Shown in pieces: positions 54,936 through 64,000 of a stretch of DNA of 64,000 bases (position 1 is its first letter; every line of letters starts with the position of its first letter). Origin of the DNA: Parietichytrium sp. I65-24A (taxonomy: Eukaryota; Sar; Bigyra; Thraustochytrida; Thraustochytriidae); contig BLSF01000032.1 in assembly GCA_012862575.1 (NCBI GenBank), forward strand, positions 124,001 to 188,000. The letters are read 5' to 3'. Under the pieces are notes generated by a model that saw only the letters and a program-made list of their open reading frames with translations, had not been told where the DNA came from and did no database searches. The translations under genes were made by a program, and so were the position numbers.

Positions 54936-57424
54936 GCATAAAGACGGAGGAAAAAAATGTCATTTCACTGCACTGGCTCCAAAAACAAGGCGAGAAAATT
55001 TGGGTGTGCCATCAACTTTATTCGAAATTTTGTAATCGAAAAAGCAAACATTTAGAGTAGTCTCTCTAGAGCTTGGAAACTGACCATTTATTCCAAAAGC
55101 CAGCAAGAAAGTGACAATAGTAATACTTTTCTTTCAAGCAAAAGGGGCTGAAAGCGTAGCTTCTAGAAGACGACACGCGTGAAGATGGGCCCAAGCGAGC
55201 TAGAAAAGCAACTGACAGAATAAGCTGTGGAAAGGTCGCCGAAGGCAAGAACTCCCTGGTGGGGAACACAAACAACCAAGTTTTCCCTGACCATCGCAGA
55301 CGATGACGTGAATATACCAAAAATTAAGTTTTTTACTTCGATTGAACTTGCAATAAGTCTACTATTTTGGCGAGGCTGTTGTTGACGCATTCAAGCCGGT
55401 ACGTTGGTCAAGATACAGACCCACGCAAAGGCTTGAGGCAGCGCCGTGATGCGACCCGCTTGCTATTCAAACCGTCTTGGCGTGTGCCGAACCCGAAGAT
55501 TTTGATGATGGAACCGAGCAAGAAGCTCTCAGATGCCCCATTTTGGAACTCTGATGTTTGTTGGCCAGGAACGAGCTATGACAGCTCAGTTTCTTGACAT
55601 GGAGAGGAGCGATAAAGTCAGGAAGGGGAATTTGCCGGGGTCTCAAGAGCCTGATTCGCGTGTTCACGACTTTTAAATTGCGGAAGTTCTCGATGAACCA
55701 AGTCAGCCAGACCGGCTTGGAGACTATTTGAATTGGGGAGAGTGCAGATAACGATTGATGACTCGAGGTCAATAGAAAAAGTATTCTAGGCTGTGCTTTC
55801 AATTGAATGTGATGATCCACAAGTTTTTTTCCATTTGCGAGATCCCATGGAACCAAGAGAAAAATCATGTGGGTCAAAGCAAAACCATGTGAGCTCTACA
55901 TCATGCTGCGGACATCTAAAAAGGAGACACAGCCAAATAATTCCGGCAGATGATGCCAAGTTCTCCACACTATTTTCTGAACAAGTGAAAATCGATTCCA
56001 CCGAGATTTTCTCTGACAGGATGTCTAGCAACACGGAAAAAATCAGATTTTGCCTCACAACTAGTTCTAACAGAACAGCAAGGCCGGGGAAGTCGATGAT
56101 TTTTAGGGATTCTCCACCAGCACGCTACCAGCGGTTACCTCATAATGCGATGTCCGCTGATACTGAGTCAGTAGCGTATCAAGAAGTCACGATTATCAGA
56201 ACACTAAGTGAGGCTACAGTTTTACCGTTATGAGCCAGAAGGCCGCCGCCGCAGCGGCGCCTGCAGAAGTCCGAGTCCTAAATACAGCGCCGTGATTTAC
56301 TGTGACCGTAACGTAGTAGCCAAGCAGTTTCAAGCCGGCCATTATCTTAGCACCATCCATGCTGAGCTCTGATGAAACGTGATAGCGACCTTTGGAAAGC
56401 ACAATTCCAAAGTTCAATCCTTGATTGCCCAGGAAAACTCGGTGCGAGTGCCGTTTGCATTGCTTTTTTCAACCGCACCCGTGCTGTGGCTAGATCATTC
56501 TTTGTGTCCGCCCCGTCGGCCCAAAGTTTTGTACTCAGTATGCTCAACAGGCAGACAACGTCCGTTGAAGACGACGAAAACACAACTGTGATTTCCGACT
56601 ACTGACTGGAAGGACATGGCAGGCGGTCTGCTGGCTGACAATTTGTCAGTGAGGTAACCTGTATCAGCGTCTATTTGCATCTATTTGCTAACGAATCAAG
56701 GAGAATTGTCTTCGGAGTTGGAAGTTGCATTCAGGGTCGTAGTTAGTAGAGTTAATCCGTCGCGAACGAATCTATGTGACTTTTCCGCTCACGCCTCTCT
56801 TGACTTCTTTGTAATTAGCTGTAAACATCTGTAAACACCGCTTCTGTGAGTGTGAGTGTGAGTGAGGGTACATGTCGACATAGATAGTTTTCTTTCTCAC
56901 TCATTTCATGAACATGAGCACGTCATCAACACGTGCTTGAGAATCGAGTTTGTGAAGGTTTTCAATGAAAAACTTGAAAAGAAGTGGGCAGCAGTCGTGC
57001 CAATTTTTGTACGTTTGTGAGGTTCGACGCATATTCCACGAGTATGACAAATATAGACGTAGACTCTGAAGACTTGAATGCATTGTGAAAAATATGACGA
57101 AAATGAAACGAACCCTCCCCCCCGCCCTTTCTATCTCCTTCCTCTCTTTGCAAGCTGGACAGTGTACTCTCACGTCACGCCACCTTATGGGAAACAGTAC
57201 GGGCCTTTTGCCACCAGAGGAGCTCTCGTAAAAGCGCTTCTTGGTAATTGGACTTGCTTTGGTGATTTTGTTCCTTTTGGCAAGCGATTGGGCAGCAGAG
57301 AGTTGACTTTAGTTCGCCCTAGCAATGCAAAAGAAGATCACTTGCTCGTGAACTGTACTCGGTGCGAGCTCGCTCGCGTCAGTGTGACGCGCGGGGACGC
57401 AGGCAAACGCGCGAGGCTGGCAAA
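54936..57424. other. Spacer between tandem 7TM copies A and B
   Basis: 2.5 kb. No clear gene. Overlapping open stretches on both strands at 55793-56605 (a polar plus frame of about 146 codons and minus frames of 67 to 78 codons) could be remnants or small exons but show no family motif. A GTGAGT-type hexamer run lies at about 56846-56866. Confidence 0.5.
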
Positions 57425-58546
57425 ATGGCTGACATCTATGTGCAGATGGAATCGGAGGGCTTCAACAGCTACTCTGGTCAAGACGCCCCTTACTCGTTCG
57501 TATTCTTCTTCAACTTCACAAAAGTCTGCCATGGGTTTGCCCTGATATTCTTCTGCGTGGTCTTCTTTCTTTTGTGCCTCCGAGTCAAACAGATTCGCAA
57601 GGAGAAGAGGAGAGCACAATCCAAGAAGCGCGACAGAATCATCTATTTGATGCTCGCCAACGTGTTCACGTCGGTAGTGACGCAATGGTGCAACACACTT
57701 ATTCTCTACGGTCGCTTTGGAACAGACAAACTCGACGTGACGTGGTGCAGCTACATGATGAAAAGTACGGCGTTGTGGTACATTCTTGGGATGTGGACAA
57801 ATTACCTGTTTTTGGTTGAAAAGTGCGAACTTTTGCTCGAGAAAAACAACAAATGGATGTCATATCTTTTTCATGCGACACGCTTGTCCTCTTATTTCGG
57901 TCCCCCAGCCTTGGCAACCTTTGCATTTTACATCTTCAAGGGGTTTCCGCGTTTTAAAGAAGGCTATTGCTCGCAATATCTTTCTTGGGAGGTAGTGTGG
58001 ATATTTCTCAGTGTTGACTCAAGCTTGAGCTTGTGCTTCTTGACTCTCTTTCTTTGGCCACTAAGGAACCACATTCATAGAATGAAGTCCACCGGCGGAG
58101 ATACAAACGCCAAGCTCAAGTCAGAGATGCGACGGCTGCGCCACGTTGGCGAGAAGAATTTGAAACTGGGATTGACTCAGATTCTCTCAACCTTTGGGTT
58201 CCTCATGCTCGGCGCCGTGATGAACTCATTTCTTAAACCATCTATAGAGTACGCTTACAATGATTGGGTCCGCTACGCTGCATACATATTTGATGCTGTC
58301 ATCAATCTGATTGCTCTTCTGATGACGAGCCACCAATGGGTCCCGGTGGGGTATCCTGGGATGTCATATATTGCTGCAAAGCTTAGTGACAAATCTTCTG
58401 TTGCCGTCACAAAGGTGGGCCCCACCGAGGTCACGGTCAAGTCGACCACCGCCGGTTTCAGGTCTGGCGTTCAGAGTTCTGCGTTGGTAAAGTCTACCGT
58501 TTCGTCAGAGAAGGGCTCCAAAGAGATGCAGAGTGGGTCTGAATAG
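57425..58546 (+). CDS. 7TM receptor-like protein (copy B)
   Basis: 373 aa from ATG 57425 (MADIYVQMESEGF). The frame is open upstream from a GTG that I do not use. One sequon (NFT) lies at the edge of TM1. Seven hydrophobic segments at about 31-52, 75-98, 108-130, 150-172, 186-208, 240-262 and 275-298. Family marks: WCSYMMKST (TM3 Cys), GMWTNYLFLVEK, EGYCSQY, NLKLGLTQILSTF, DWVRYAAYIFDAVINLIAL and QWVPVGYPG. The tail (about 55 residues) is Ser/Thr/Val-rich with many possible phosphorylation sites. It is the best-conserved partner of copy A. Confidence 0.88.
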   Translation: MADIYVQMESEGFNSYSGQDAPYSFVFFFNFTKVCHGFALIFFCVVFFLLCLRVKQIRKEKRRAQSKKRDRIIYLMLANVFTSVVTQWCNTLILYGRFGTDKLDVTWCSYMMKSTALWYILGMWTNYLFLVEKCELLLEKNNKWMSYLFHATRLSSYFGPPALATFAFYIFKGFPRFKEGYCSQYLSWEVVWIFLSVDSSLSLCFLTLFLWPLRNHIHRMKSTGGDTNAKLKSEMRRLRHVGEKNLKLGLTQILSTFGFLMLGAVMNSFLKPSIEYAYNDWVRYAAYIFDAVINLIALLMTSHQWVPVGYPGMSYIAAKLSDKSSVAVTKVGPTEVTVKSTTAGFRSGVQSSALVKSTVSSEKGSKEMQSGSE

Positions 58547-60364
58547 TCTGGATGACTTAGCGGCCACGAGGCATCTCCCTGTTGACAAATAGTGTAATCA
58601 GTACCGATACATTCAGTTTTCATAATTCTACCAATCTCTCGAGAATGCCCAGTCGAAGAAAATGAATAGTTTTAAGTTAAAACTGAAAAATAAAGCACAG
58701 AAACCGGAAGTTGGGAAGGGTAACATGTTTTTAGATTTGATTGTACAACTATTTACACACCCATCCCGAAGAAAAAGCATTTACATTACGAGCGGAGTTC
58801 GAGACTCTCCCGAATAATTTACATGGCAGGACCATTTGTGAAAAAGTCCATTTATGCACGAAGCAGCGAGGCCTGTCCCACAACAGAAGAAAAGGTGCCA
58901 TGTCAGTCGCCAACGACAAAAGTTTACAAATTACCCTTCCCTCCATCTTTTCCAAATCCCTCCGATCCAGATTATTCATGTTTCGTGGCAGCAGCAAGAG
59001 TCAGAATTTCTTAGAGGTAATTTTGATCTTCACGGATTTCAGTGGATTGACAGATATGTATTCATCAAACTCGAGCTGATTCCCACTCCACATGAATAAT
59101 CTCTTCGCTGACTCCTGTTCCGGTGCTGTTAGAGGCGTTGAAGGCGCAAATGGGCCATTAACAGCCAGGCTTTCACCGCTTGAAGTTCCATCTTCCAATC
59201 AAACTTGGGCGTCGCATTCAGTACCTCGCCAAAGGCTCGGTGTCCTGTGCCCTATGGGTTGTTGGTTTCACCCCTCCGTCTATTTCACTTCACCCGCTCC
59301 CACTCCACGTTCAACCTACCTTTCTACCTTTATCATCTCAGCCCTGCGTCCGTCCGCGCACTTGGCGACATCTGTGCCCGTGAAACACAGCACGTTTCAC
59401 AGCACGTGCACCATACTCATGGCTCCAAACCCATTCCGAGTTTGGGGTCTGCTTGCCTTTCCACGGACTCCACGGACACCTTTCTCATCTACAGTCCACC
59501 TATTTTCCCAATAGAATATTTTCTGGGCTGGCCTTAGCTCCCACCATGTGTTAGGTCGAGGCGGTCGAGGTGTCTTTCTGGTCCTTGTGAAAGTAGTGTG
59601 ACTCGGACAAGTTGCGGCGATTGTGAGCCGCACGATTTGAGTTTTATTAACAGTAAGCGATCATTGTCGGGTCCTCACATTACTGTTCTGTTCTGAATTC
59701 TGAATTCTGTAAATTCGTCAGCCTACTTTCTTCTTCCTTGGGTGGTCGAAAGCAGTCGAAAGAGTCGAAAGAAGATGTCTAAATTTCAAAAATTCCAAAC
59801 AAATTGCTTAAAATGAGTGGCTCGCAAGCACTACCCAGTCCTCTACATATACTCTTACTCAAACGGGTTCCAGCATGTCGGTCGGTTCTTCCCACGAGAA
59901 CCTAACGAACGAACGAACGCTTCTCAACCGTCAAGTTCTCCCCACTACGTTCCCGCTAGAACCCAACTTCACCGGACGGGTTGGACGGGTTCTCAACCCG
60001 GAGCCTATCCCTGCGACTACCGTAAACATTACCAGTATCGTCCCCGTCGAGGACCTCCTGAGTCCCCAACGACCGCGAGAGCTGGAGAACCCAGTCCTTG
60101 GGAGCGGCTTAGCGGCTTCCTACTTTGTATTTGCGAGGACGCCTAACGCGATAAGCTCTCCGGCAAGATTGTTTGTTTTTGTTTGTTGGCAACTTAAAGA
60201 CGATCTGCACTCTTGAACTCAAGAGAGCGCAAACAATAACTTTCAAGTCTTTCAAGTCTCTCAAGTGGCAGACTCCGAACAAGTGGCGCGAACGGGGAAC
60301 GGGGAACGGGGAACGGTGAGTGCAACAGTGTTTCGTTCGCAAGAAGAAGAAAGAGAGAAAGAAA
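58547..60364. other. Spacer between 7TM copy B and the SP/RS-repeat gene
   Basis: 1.8 kb, no gene seen. Notable sites are repeated TCTGAATTCTG near 59690-59715, a GAAC tetramer run near 59905-59922, TCAAGTCT repeats at about 60243-60267 and GGGGAAC repeats at 60291-60316, just ahead of the next start. Confidence 0.55.
60291..60316. repeat. GGGGAAC heptamer run
   Basis: Three perfect units and a partial one in the presumed 5' UTR of the next gene. Serial GGGG runs could form a short G-quadruplex, but that is inference. Confidence 0.8.
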
Positions 60365-63300
60365 ATGGACGAAGAAGGGGGAGTGCAGGCTATGAAGTTG
60401 GTGCACTTGTGCTGTAGAGCGGCGTGGACCATACTCGGCGGGAAAGGTGTTTTGCACGCCAGGGTGAGTTGTTTGAGTTGATGGATGAAGAGAAGAATGA
60501 GAGGGAAGGTTGGGTCGCCGAAAAGAGGGCGGTGGAGGAGGAAGAGGAGGAGGAGGATGTGATGGTCTTGCTTTGCTATGTGGTGTGCGATCGGCCGTGT
60601 GTTCGATTGGCTGCCGGATTGGAGAAGAATTAGTTTCTGACGCGGTGTTGTGGGTGCTATTTTTGGTTGCGTGACCGTGGTGGATGGTGTAGACGCTGCA
60701 AAGCTTGACGCTTGAAGATAATGAAAATGACTCCTACTCGACATCATTCGAAGGCGGCATTGACGAGGACGCTGTAACGCGAATTTTGGATGACAACCCT
60801 GATTATTCGAATGCGATGAGGCAGGCCAAGGTGAAGGCGTGCGCGGATGAGGGCCAGATATTAGATACGCTGTATAAGTTCACAGGAACAAGGTATGAGC
60901 GCCTGCTGCCGGTGACTGTGCTCATTTCTCACAAGGGAAAAATGGTCCTCGTTTATTTGCCATCCGATCATCCAAAGAGCCGCAAGGCAATTCTATTTGA
61001 GCCCAGAGAAGCTGAAGGGGGAAAGAATACTCTGATGCGGTACAACAGCGTCCGGTCACTTGTGAGCAAAGTGTGCTCAAGTCTTGGCATGTGCGAAAGC
61101 AGCACAGAGGCTGCATTCGCGTTCATTCTGAAGCGAAGAAGCTTTGCACTAAAGGAGCAGGCAAATTCGGAGAACAAGCCTTCAGAAAATTTGCCAATGC
61201 AGACTCCTATGAGCCTGCAAAAGGAGCGGGCAATGATGAAGTCACGCGAAAATTTAAAAGAAGTGGGAGGCCACGAGGGTTCCTCAGGATCCGCTTCGCA
61301 AGATTATGACCTCAAAAGCGCACGTTCTGTGTTACACTCACAAGCAGTTAGTCCAAATGCGCTCACCTCTAGTCCTCAGCGCGAACCCAAGTTAGAGAGC
61401 CTTGAGGGGCCAAAAAGTGTGCAAAGGAAACAGAATGGCTCTGCAACCGTGCCAAGTCTTGTTCATAATGTTGAGGAGTACGGGCAAAGAGATATGCGGC
61501 AAGAATACAAAAGCCCTGATTCAAGGCTTGACCGCGACAGGATGATGGGGGCCAAGTTGGATGTTTATCATGAAAGCCGGCACGACACTGCTCTGCACTC
61601 ATCCCGGTCCGTCAAGTCCCAGAGTCTGCATAACGCTAAACAAGACGGCAACTACGTGGAAGGAGAATTACTACGTGAGTCTCCTTTGCCTTCGGCACGA
61701 TCATCAAAGTCAGTCTCAGGTAGCCAACGAGCACAGGATACTCGTAACCCCTCTGAGCATTTGAACGAGTCGTCGCCCCGATCTTCGAGAGCCAGGGAGC
61801 ATGCGAGTGCAGAGAGGGCTGAAAACCATATGCCGGACCATCTAGAGAGATTTGACCAACCGTATGAAAGCATGTACGAAGCTCCTCTTCATTCCTCTCG
61901 ATCGGCCAGGTCTCAGTTTACGGGCGTTGTGAAACACGACAGCAAAGGTTCGGAGAAAGAAAGAACGCGTGAGTCTCCATTGCATTCAGCACGGTCGTCA
62001 AGGTCAAATATGGAGCGCATGCAAACGAGGAGTAATGCATCTGAGCACTTTGTAAGCCGAGTCAGCCAGTCGCCAGTACGATCTTCGAGGGGCGAAAAGT
62101 GGAATCTTGCAGAGGCAGCCAGTCCTGATGAACTCGAGGCAGATAAGGTGCCTCCCCATTTCGAGAGCGCAGGAGACGAATTTGGCGAGCCACAGTCACG
62201 AAAATCGCCGTTCCCTTCTTCAAGATCCTCGAGATCGGCAACGGGATCGTTGTCCAGAAGCCCTGCGATGCATAAGGACCTGAACATTGACGGTGAGGAA
62301 CACCAATCTCCTATGTCGTCCGTGAGATCTTCGAACTTCACTTCACATCGTAACCCAATTTCGTACTCGGATCTTGTATCTGACGAGCGCAGCGTTGATC
62401 CTCGCTCGCACAAATTTGCCTTGAAATCAGACAGGTCCGACAGTGCTGGAAGTCCGTCCCCCGCTGGATCTACGCGATCTTCGGGGAAAGCACGAGAGAA
62501 CCATCAAGATGAAAACGAATTAGCGGGGCTGGAGTCTCGCCAGAAGGAAACAACAGCTACATCAGGAGGAAGCAGTGGTGGTGGTTCTTCATCTCGCTGG
62601 TCGCCAGAGCGTCGAGCCTTAGAAAGCGAGTCTCGTCCATCTCGTTCAATCTCGCCTTCGTCCGAGATGAGTTTACCGGAGTCTAAGTCCACAAACCACG
62701 AACTCCGAATGATGGGTACACCTCCGCGGTCGGCTCGATCGCACCGCTCAGAATCCAAATTCCCCGGATCGACTGACGACGAGGAGGCGGGGCAAAATGC
62801 TCATTATGGCGCGAAATTTGCTGGAGATGAAGGCTTCTCGGAAGAATCTGACGAAGAAGTGGAAGCCTCTTACTTTGAAAGTAAAGAAAACGGTGTGCGC
62901 ACAGATGTAAGTATACACTCAGAGAGCGCGAGAGAAGAAGCAAAGGCTGCCGATGCAACTAAAGCCCCTGAGCCACTGCGTTTGCAAACCCCAATTCAGA
63001 GCAATTATGGGAGGGACTCTGCAGGGCGCCCACCGTCATCTGCTGGAAGACCTTATTCTGCGTCGAGCAGGAAAAGCGTCAAGCTCCCACCATATGACAA
63101 TTTGCACTCGACAAGAACCGGACTCGGGTCAGACCATCTCGGAGGAGTTGCAGAGATGTTCACATCACCCCTCCCAGCGAGCCGGACCCCGCAGAGGCAG
63201 ACCGACTCGGAGCTCAGCCTGAACCTTCTCTCGTGGGCCCAAAGCCCCGCTGAAAGCCTGCGTAGCTCCAGGAGCGAGACAAAGGAACGCGAGCTGGACG

Positions 63301-64000
63301 CGGATTTACGCCAGTTGCGAGCGAAAGGTTCACAAGTTCTGTCACACCCGGACATGCCAACTTGGAAATCCTTCAAGTTAAACGAAGAGAAACAACACTA
63401 TGAAGCGGATGCAGCATCCTCGGGGTCGCTCTCTGACGAGCAAATCGGACGTGTGCATAGCTCCGCCAGACCTCGTGGCGAAAGAGAAGCTCTCTTGGAG
63501 AATCTTGGGCCCGTGTATCGGAAAACATTTGCAAATGATGGTAATGGTGAGCATGGGTCGAGAGAAGATGACTTACGACGGCAAGTTGAGGATTACCGCG
63601 ACGAATCTCGGCTGATAAGCGGAAAAGTAGAAAACGATAGTGAAGATGAAGATGACGAAGATGATGCAAATGGGCTTGCGGACGAGGTCGATGCGTACTT
63701 CATGCAGAGAAAGCTAAGCGCAAGATCTTTCCAAGAGGCTGACCGCGATACGCGCGAGTCAGGCTCAGATCTTGAGGGGCATGGGCATGAGCATGGCGAG
63801 GAGGACGACGAGGAGGACGAGGGGGAGAACGACGGACACGATGAGGAGGAAGAAGAGGCTTCTGAAAGCGATCAGGATGTTATAAAGGAAAATGCCAGGC
63901 ATGAAGAAGCATACAGTCCCACACAGGGAAATTTGTGGGGAGCAGAGTCTCCCCAGTTGATGTCAAAAGCTGGCGCTGGGATTGGAAGCTATGGGCCAAG
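60365..64000 (+). CDS. Large Ser/Pro/Arg-repeat protein, 3' end outside the window
   Basis: Exon 1 is 60365-60463 (33 codons). The 229-nt intron begins GTGAGT and ends GTGTAG. Exon 2 runs from 60693 to the window edge with no stop, so at least 1135 aa. Residues about 35-150 look folded (DAVTRILDDNPDYSNAMRQAK, LPVTVLISHKGKMVLVYLP, NSVRSLVSKVC) but match no family I know. From about 61570 to 62770 come at least ten degenerate motifs of the type SPLHSARSSRS (examples: ESPLPSARSSKS, APLHSSRSARS, ESPLHSARSSRS, KSPFPSSRSSRS, TPPRSARSHRS). Beyond that are charged linkers and a long Asp/Glu-rich stretch (about 63640-63900) with a His-Gly run (GHGHEHGE). It is probably largely disordered and heavily phosphorylated. 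Function unknown. The start and first intron are phase-consistent but unconfirmed. Confidence 0.75.
61570..62770 (+). repeat. Degenerate SPxxSxRSxRS coding repeat
   Basis: At least ten in-frame copies of an 11-residue motif with SP or AP at the start, then S-x-R-S-x-(R/K)-S, spaced roughly 30 to 60 residues apart. Divergent at the DNA level, so retained for its protein pattern. Confidence 0.8.

Noticed and set aside
60109-60747. A 212-codon minus-strand frame near the SP/RS-repeat gene
   Set aside because: Antisense over the first exon and intron; Phe/Leu/Ser-rich from the purine repeats on the other strand.
1-64000. tRNA, rRNA, CRISPR arrays and mobile elements
   Set aside because: No cloverleaf with A and B boxes, no rRNA core, no spaced repeats, and no transposase or reverse transcriptase frame was found by eye; a covariance and repeat search could still find diverged copies.

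Overview
The window is nuclear DNA from a unicellular, probably flagellated eukaryote. It holds about 21 genes on both strands. Most genes are intronless or carry a few short introns (about 70 to 110 nt, one of 229 nt), and every donor I could place reads GTRAGT. The gene set mixes types shared across eukaryotes (CAND1, ribonucleotide reductase R2, V-ATPase D, G6PD, SCYL2) with a CDPK-type kinase, an anoctamin, an FBXO3-type F-box/ApaG protein, a plant/algal-type HPAT/SerGT-like glycosyltransferase, and two cilium-linked families (WDR90/POC16 and Tubby). This combination fits a stramenopile, possibly a thraustochytrid-like labyrinthulomycete. That assignment is an inference from gene content only.

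Layout. 1-2.3 kb: mostly non-coding, then a small polyQ protein (+). 2.3-7.65 kb: WDR90/POC16 (-). 8.9-11.5 kb: two tandem 7TM receptor-like genes (-). 13.2-17.2 kb: CAND1 (+), convergent with RNR R2 (-, to 19.0 kb). 21.4-24.7 kb: an unknown Cys-rich protein and an unknown coiled-coil protein (+). 25.2-27.6 kb: CDPK (-). 30.3-36.5 kb: HPAT/SerGT-like enzyme, Tubby-like protein and SCYL2 (all +). 36.9-50.95 kb: a minus-strand block with a laminin-B-domain secreted protein, V-ATPase D, anoctamin, FBXO3-like protein, an ectodomain-bearing 7TM protein and five-exon G6PD. 53.9-58.5 kb: two more members of the 7TM family (+). 60.4 kb to the end: a large Ser/Arg/Pro-repeat protein that runs off the window.

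The most distinctive content is the four-member 7TM family. It has GPCR-like topology, a conserved TM3/ECL2 cysteine pair and N-terminal glycosylation sequons in three members, and it occurs as two tandem pairs 42 kb apart. I cannot place it in a named GPCR class. Other oddities are an anoctamin with two EF-hand-like loops, a CDPK whose activation segment is about 95 residues long, a 41-cysteine protein with no recognised fold, a repeat-rich SP/RS protein, and a near-identical 28-nt sequence at dispersed intergenic sites that contains this genome's donor motif. I saw no transposon, retroelement, rRNA, tRNA or CRISPR array.
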